Shown here: piece after piece, positions 58,150-64,000 of the stretch
How the letters are laid out: each line of letters opens with the position of its first letter
Position numbering within the stretch: the first letter of the stretch is position 1
Assembly: GCA_902729315.2 (NCBI GenBank)
Contig: LR746266.1
Coordinates: 2,614,759 to 2,678,758 of the forward strand
Source of the DNA: Spirodela intermedia
Lineage: Eukaryota; Streptophyta; Magnoliopsida; Alismatales; Araceae
Reading direction: 5' to 3'
Length of the DNA: 64,000 nt
Notes under the pieces: model-generated
The model's database searches: none
Told to the model about the DNA's origin: nothing
What the model saw: the letters and a program-made list of their open reading frames with translations, nothing else
Made by a program: the position numbers and the translations under genes

Positions 58150-59139
58150 ATCGTCGTGTAGTGTCCACGGCCTCGAAGGCTCTCCTTGGACAAAGACGAC
58201 GTGGGCAATCTCTAAATCTCCTTACGAAGTCTAGAGATCAATGAAATGGGTCGTCGAATTGTCTCTAGTGACTGTCACCTAGTGGAGCAGAAAAATGGTG
58301 ACTTTGCGGCTCTCTAGCGGCTGTCACCTGACAGAGAGGAGCTGGATGGAGGTGGGGCGCGTGTCAAGGAGCTTCATCCTCAAGTCCGCGCAGTAAGAGG
58401 AGGCTCTTCATCGCATTTGGTACGCTCTCAGGAGGTGGTGACTCGTATGCCGGTGAATCGTCCTCTTCTTGACAACGGCTTGTTTGTCAATCAATCGGAG
58501 ATGCTTTACTTGATGGATTCACGATCCTTTTATTGCGAATCGTTTAGCAATTTTAGTAACAATGCTCTGCAAATCACGTTAACAAGATTTTCATTGATGA
58601 TCCAGCAATTCTGGTTACTTAATCCTTCACTCATGATTTGCAGGAAAGTCGCAATAATCAGATAAAAAAATATAAATTTTGGCTTTGAGAGGATTCGAAC
58701 CCGTGCCGGTTGCCTCACCCTTTTTGGGGAAGGTGTGATGAAGGTTTAGTCCCACATCGGTTCTGCGCCCACATTTCTGGTGAATATATAGTAATATTAC
58801 ATTTTCAATCAAGAACCTTTCTCGTGCGTGTACGACCACTCCTTGCCCTATAGTTGGCTAGCCACCGGTGACGTGGAAGGAGGGTGGCGCACACGTGCCC
58901 CTATCTGTCCCCCCAATTTTATTTTATTTTATTTTTATTTATTTTTCTTCATTTATCTCAAAAGTAAGACTGTAAAAATCATATAAATTTTTATAAAATC
59001 ACATAATTACCCAAAAATTCACTTTAATCAACTGAAAACTACTTTTCACACTTTAACATAAATCTAAGTCTATTTATCAAGATTTAAAGCTAAAACTATA
59101 TTATTTACTAATTATTAACTCATGATAATGAAAACTTAT
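58150..59139 (-). mobile_element. Family 1 LTR, 5' fragment
   Basis: On the minus strand this is the 5' ~990 bp of an LTR, ending with ACGAT directly against the TGATAAG of the neighbouring 5' LTR. At its far end (AAAACTTAT) the last bases of the LTR terminus are lost at the junction with duplication copy 2. Confidence 0.85.
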
Positions 59140-59729
59140 GAAGGACCACTTCTTCTTTTGTAATGCAGTGCTCTTGGTGCAGGATTTTCTTCATATCTAG
59201 AGGAATAGAAATCAGGTATCGATCAGTTGATATGTTGGTGTTGGGTATTCTCCCATTTTCCTTTTTCTGTCAGCTCTATGCCACAAGCATGATCTATATT
59301 ACTCCTGCAGTTTACTTCAATAACCTATTTCAATCTTAAATCATCAGTCTATTACTAATGTTTTTTTTACTAATCTCCATTTTGTAGAGGGTTAATGAAA
59401 CTAAATACTCTAAATAAAAAGAAGAAAAGAGAGGAAAGAGATATATCGAACCATTGGTTTTGATGCAAAAATCGTACTTATGCATTGATGTCATTGTAAC
59501 AATCTAGTGAAAATTTATCAAGAAAAATGATAATGCACTATATTTATGTGAAAAGTAATGTAAAATCAAGGTAATTGTCATATTTTTTTATTAAAACTAA
59601 TAGTTATTCGGTCATATTTTGATTTGGAAGCTCTTTATATTCGATAGATTATGACCATAAAAATAGGGGATCGAGGTTGGAATCAGTATGTCTGCTCTCC
59701 CCATCTGCCCTTTCAATCTCCCCATTCTC

Positions 59730-60260
59730 CAACTTTTCCCTCTCTCTACTTTCTCGCTCGGCCCTCTTTCTCTATCTACTCTCCCTCTCTATCCTCTCTT
59801 CCTATGCCCTCTCCTACTCTATCTGCTTTGCCTCTCTACCCTCTCTTCCTATGCCCTCTCCCACTCTATCTGCTCTCTACTCACTCTGCCCTCTCTCTCT
59901 ATCTGCTCTCTCTCTCTACCCTCTCTCTCTCTCCGTCTACTCCCTCTCTTTGCCATCTCTCTCTGTGTCCCCTCCCTCTCTACTCCCTCTCTCTATTTAT
60001 CCTCCTTTTATGCTCTCTCACTCCACTCTTTTGCTTTCTCACTCCACTTTTTCTGCCCTTTCACTCCACTCTTTCTGCCCTCTCACTCCACTCTTTCTTC
60101 TCTATCACTCCACTCTTTCTGCTCTCTCACTCCACGCTTTCTGCTCTATCACTTGGTTTTTTATTTTCTATTCCCCTACTCTCTTTTTTCTTCTCATTTT
60201 CTCATTAGCTTCATTCCTCTGTCTTTCTCTTTCTCTCTACTTACATTCTCTTCCACGAAC
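59730..60260. repeat. Polypyrimidine tract, copy 2, short array
   Basis: Counterpart of 13840-14610, with about six 23-bp units (60015-60155) against roughly sixteen in copy 1. The frames across it are not genes. Confidence 0.88.
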
Positions 60261-61577
60261 CTTTTTTTCCTTCACCACTAAATGACAAACAACGAATCTC
60301 ATGCCAACCCCTCTCTCTGCACTCTATCTTCTTCCTCAGCTTTAATAGAGTTCAGCCCTCATAATCATCCAAGTGACAGGTGGATGGATTGCAAGAGCAC
60401 GAACCATATAATTTGGCAACCTCTACAGTAGACTGCCTGTCCCCAATGTCAAAGGGGGAGCTGAGTTTCTCTAGCTCCATCCCTCTCTTCTTCTATTCAT
60501 TCTCTCTCCTCTTTTTCATCCTCCTTTATTCTTTGCTGACTTATTGCATAGCCTACTTACAATTGAATTGCACTATGTTATTTCAAGGTTACACGATTTA
60601 GTGTTCACCCCATTGTTTATATCATTTAGCAGCTCTTACAATAAAACTCATTCCTCCATTAGTGGCATAACTGCCAAAGAAGGTGTCTATTTACATCTGT
60701 CAATCTTATGTCGTAGTCATATATAGTGTTAACTTTGTACGTTGTGTTCTAATTCCCTTCTAGTAGTAGAGTGTTGTGTATCTAGTTTAACTTTTGCAGG
60801 TTAGTGCTTTGGACTTGAAGAGTAGCTAAGGAGTAGGAGTTAGTGGAACAATTCTTGGAATGCAATACATTGTCTTTGGAACTGACTTTTCTTGATTACC
60901 TCGGTGAAGTGTTTGTATGGAGGTGCACCAAAGGGACCCAACTTTGGAGCTGTCCTAAACCTTGCAATTCCAGACCTGAGTTCTAGCAGATTGTCACGTC
61001 AACATTAGAATCTCTATCCCTTTCTTCTCTCATTTTTTATTTTCTTAAATCAAGAAAACACTAGTTGACACATAGCTCCTATTTCTCCTTGAGGATTGAC
61101 CTAGTTGATACTTTAGTTAGATTCAGATATCATTTTTAGTAAAATTCAGCTTTTTACGTATTTAAATTAGTTATCTTTTAGTACAACAAGAAAAGGTACG
61201 CCACCAAACCAATCAAAAAAGTTTCATAGAAGTTGGCTTCCATGTCACCATCATTTAAGATTAAGTTACAATGTTGATGACTATGAGAGGATTGGCAATA
61301 ATCAAACCATATGAATATGAAGGGAGCAACTTGTAAGGGGGAGCTTTGTATGAAAATAGTATATCCTTCTATCTTTTACCTTTCTGGTACAAAGCATTAG
61401 AATATCTCTAACTCACTTAAATTGCTACACTTAAGTCAACATATTAACCAACCTTTACCCAAACATTTTGATAAGAAAAGTCCTTGTCACTTCTAGTTAA
61501 CTGTATAAGACTTGGATAATAAGTTTAAAATGATTATTTCACAACTTATTCCTCTTTTCTTCTGTTTCGAAGCACTT
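60261..61577. other. Duplicated DNA, no confident gene
   Basis: Counterpart of 14611-15930; very similar sequence with scattered substitutions and no maintained frame. Confidence 0.5.
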
Positions 61578-63774
61578 TGATGTAGGACGGGGTGAGAACC
61601 CTTGTACCTGATCAATGAAACTCAAGATCCGGGATGGGGCAATTAGACTGATTCGATCAGAATGTATGGACCTTAGACTCTAGGTCTGACCACGTACCCT
61701 AAGTACAGGCAAGCGTACCAATATACACGATCAACCCAGGACAACCTAGGGAAGTACTCGATGATGGTAAGTGTGAGGCCCTCTCGGTCCACGTCCAGAC
61801 AGATGGCGGAACGGTTGTCGTGAAATAGCCTAGGGCTGCAGCTCACGAACGGTGACAAGTTTGGCGCAACGTCGGAAGTCATGATCCGATAACCGTTCTA
61901 TCCTGTCTACGTTCTCCTGATGGTGGTGGAGACAAGCCGAGAAAACCTTTTGAGAGATAATTAAACTTAAGAGGAAGGGGTACGGAGCTAACCTTTGGGG
62001 CTGCATTGCTCGGCGGGTCGTGACAGAGTAGAGATTTGACAAAGGCAGAGACATTCGGTGAAGAGCGATGCTTAGCGTCGATGGTCGGTCCTGGTCGAGA
62101 GTCGCAGAAGCCGTGGCATGGTCGGCATGGGCGTGGGCCTGCTGGTGGGCCGAAGGGCATGCTAGCGGGCATGGGCCCGATGGTGGGCCAAAGGGCACGC
62201 TAGCGGGCGTGGGCCCGCTGGTGGGCCGAAGGGCACGCTAGCGGGTGCGCGCGGCAAGCCGTGCGGCGGCCTTAGAGCACGCGGGCGGCGACGCCGGGTG
62301 CGCGCGCAGGGCGTGCGCAGCGGCAGTGCTTCGGCAGGATGCCGAGCGTCAGCGACGCTTCGGCGGGAATGCCGAGCGTCAATGGCGCTTCGGTGGGAAT
62401 GCCGAGCGTCAGCGGCGCTTCGGCGGGAAGGCCGAGCGTCGGCGGTGCTTCGGCGGGAATGCCGAGCGTCAGTGGCGCTTCGGCGGGAATGCCGAGCGTC
62501 GGCGGTTGGGTGGAAGCCCCAACCATCGCCGGAAGGATCGGCCTTCTCTGGCGGCGCCGGGAAGCAGAGCAGAGGAAGGAGATGACCCCGGCCGATAATA
62601 CTAGGGAGGGTTGAGCCCTCCTGGTCTAGGCGGCGCTGGAAACAGCGCGACGGCGGTGGATCGTCGGGAAACTCTGGCGGGGGCCTGTGTGGAGCTTGGA
62701 CTGGATCTGGCTCGTCGGCACGGCTGCTGGGTCTCTCCCGATGTCGGCGGCAGGTAGCCATTCGCCGGCGAACGGCCAGGGACTGGGCGGAGCGGCGGAT
62801 GGCAGCTTCGGCGAGTTTATGGTGGAGTTCCAGAGGAAGAGGTGGCAGTCGAACCAGGAGTCGAGAGACTCTGGCGGAGTGCTCGGCGACGGCTCATAAG
62901 GAGGCGAAGCAAGCCCCTTTTGTCACGACGGCGTGACGGGGTTCCAGCAGAGGCGGCGGCGGTTACAGCAGCAACCGCGATCATTTCGTCCAGTGACGAC
63001 GGCGAATTCCCGGGCGGCAATGAGATGGCCGGTGGCGGCAGTGATCTCAGGTGGCGGCGGGACTTCTCAGGCAGCAGCGTCACGATGAATGAAGTCCTCA
63101 CAGGGGGTATCGACGGCCTTCCTCTCCCTCCTTCCCTCCCTATTCTAGGTCACGAGGAAGATAACTCACAATGATAATTTCTCTCAAAAATATGGCGCCC
63201 TCCTTGAGGGGGGGTCCTACCTCCCCTTATATGGGGCCCACAAGTGGGCTAAGGGGAGGTGGGCCCACTTGAGGCTCTCAAGCCCATAAGCCACAAAAAG
63301 GCTACAAAAGGGGCTTATTGGGCCTCTTAAAGAGAGACCCAATAAGTTCCCCTAAAAGGAGAAAGAGGAGGGCCCTCTTACGGTGCTTAGGTGGGCCTCA
63401 AATGAAGACCCAAATAAGCCCCAAAAGAGGCCCAAAAGGAAAGACACATAGGTCCCCCCCCTTAGGGTTTTAATTGGGCCTCAAAAGAGAAACCCAATAG
63501 AACCCTAAAGAAAGGGAGACACAAACAACAACACACACACATAGAATTGGGCCCGCTAACACACAAACGCGAGGCCCAACAAGTCAATGTGAAAATGCAA
63601 AAAAAGATAAGAGTGAGCTCGAGCTCGTCGTCATCGCGGAGGTGGAATGTTGTCATCCCAAAGGGCTAGGCCGTGTAGCGAAAGCTAGGCTCCTTTGTCT
63701 TCGCACCTCGATCGGGCTGAACTCGGACTGCCAGTGTCTCCTAAGCTGATGGAGATGGGTCCCGCTCGCCATCA
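61578..63774 (+). mobile_element. Solo LTR, family 2, GC-rich (TSD CACTT/CACTC)
   Basis: Starts TGATGTAGGACG and ends CTCGCCATCA. The flanks CACTT (61573-61577) and CACTC (63775-63779) are a TSD with one mismatch, and the empty site CACTC is intact in copy 1 near 15930. It includes three 38-bp units (62129-62245), six 30-bp units (62330-62512) and a candidate TATA box CTTATATGG near 63227. Confidence 0.92.
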
Positions 63775-63947
63775 CACTCTTTTAATGACAACATCCAACT
63801 TAGAGTGGGGAGTCCTCAAACACTATACAATGTAGAATACAATACAAATTTATGACTAGGGCCTCTCAAGAAATCAATGATGAAATGAACCTTAGTAATT
63901 GCAGACTTGGGGAACGATGAAATATTTCTTTTATGTTGTTGGATTAT

Positions 63948-64000
63948 TGATAAGTCTTCATTATCATGAGTAAATAACTAGAAAATAATATATTTTTAGC
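63948..64000 (+). mobile_element. Family 1 LTR, first 53 bp, cut by window end
   Basis: TGATAAGTCTTCATTATC after ATTAT, the same insertion point as the LTR at 16093. It is the duplicated copy of that insertion. Confidence 0.85.

Larger units (their letters stand above)
30888..64000. repeat. Segmental duplication, copy 2, with 21-kb insertion
   Basis: 30888-37838 matches 3046-10430, and 59139 to the window end matches 11615 to about 16140, in the same orientation. Identity is high; only occasional substitutions appear by eye. The copy is expanded by the retrotransposon cluster at 37839-59138, the LTR at 32207-33840 and the family 2 LTR at 61578-63774, all absent from copy 1. It lacks the LTRs at 3826 and 12023. 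It continues beyond the window. Confidence 0.9.

Overview
The window is from a flowering-plant nuclear genome. It is AT-rich, repeat-dominated sequence with LTR retrotransposons of the plant Ty3/gypsy type (Athila/Tat-like Gag and Pol) and a GC-rich, single-exon gene for a secreted two-domain DUF26 (Gnk2-type) cysteine-rich repeat protein. The high GC content of that gene would fit a monocot, but this is only an inference. I see no bacterial, organellar or rRNA/tRNA genes.

The backbone is a tandem segmental duplication. Copy 1 covers about 3046-17834 and copy 2 about 30888 to the window end. Each copy holds the same locus: a minus-strand DUF26 gene (8151-8906 and 35956-36759) flanked by roughly 0.8 kb imperfect inverted repeats. 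The right arm begins with the last codons of a lost plus-strand DUF26 gene. In copy 1 the 5' part of the gene and its promoter are tandemly duplicated (464 bp). In copy 2 a one-base insertion shifts the frame just before the stop. Further on, both copies hold a long polypyrimidine tract with a 23-bp tandem array and the same LTR insertion (16093 and 63948). Private insertions with clean target-site duplications (TSDs) distinguish the copies: solo LTRs at 3826-5454 and 12023-13654 only in copy 1, and at 32207-33840 and 61578-63774 only in copy 2.

Most remaining DNA is one LTR family, called family 1 here (about 1.6-1.74 kb, starting TGATAAGTC and ending GTCA, 5-bp TSDs). It occurs as solo LTRs, fragments and two larger elements. 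Family 2 (about 2.2 kb, GC-rich, TGATG...CATCA) has two complete solo LTRs and one fragment. Family 3 has one 1.1-kb solo LTR. The stretch 24888-30887 is a nest in which an old family 1 LTR has been hit three times.

From 37839 to 59138 a 21-kb retrotransposon cluster replaces about 1.2 kb of unique DNA present in copy 1 (10431-11614). It contains a decayed minus-strand autonomous element (40301-58149; gag, protease, RT/RNase H, integrase) split by a younger plus-strand relative (47218-54798, TSD ATTTT). The younger element keeps gag and the 3' region but has a different acidic reading frame in place of pol. The flanks of the older element do not form a TSD, so the cluster has been rearranged.

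The only plausible host gene is the DUF26 pair. The most noteworthy items are the pol-replaced non-autonomous element, the DUF26 locus with its inverted flanks, the independent histories of the two duplicate copies, and a long open frame repeatedly kept antisense in the family 1 LTR.
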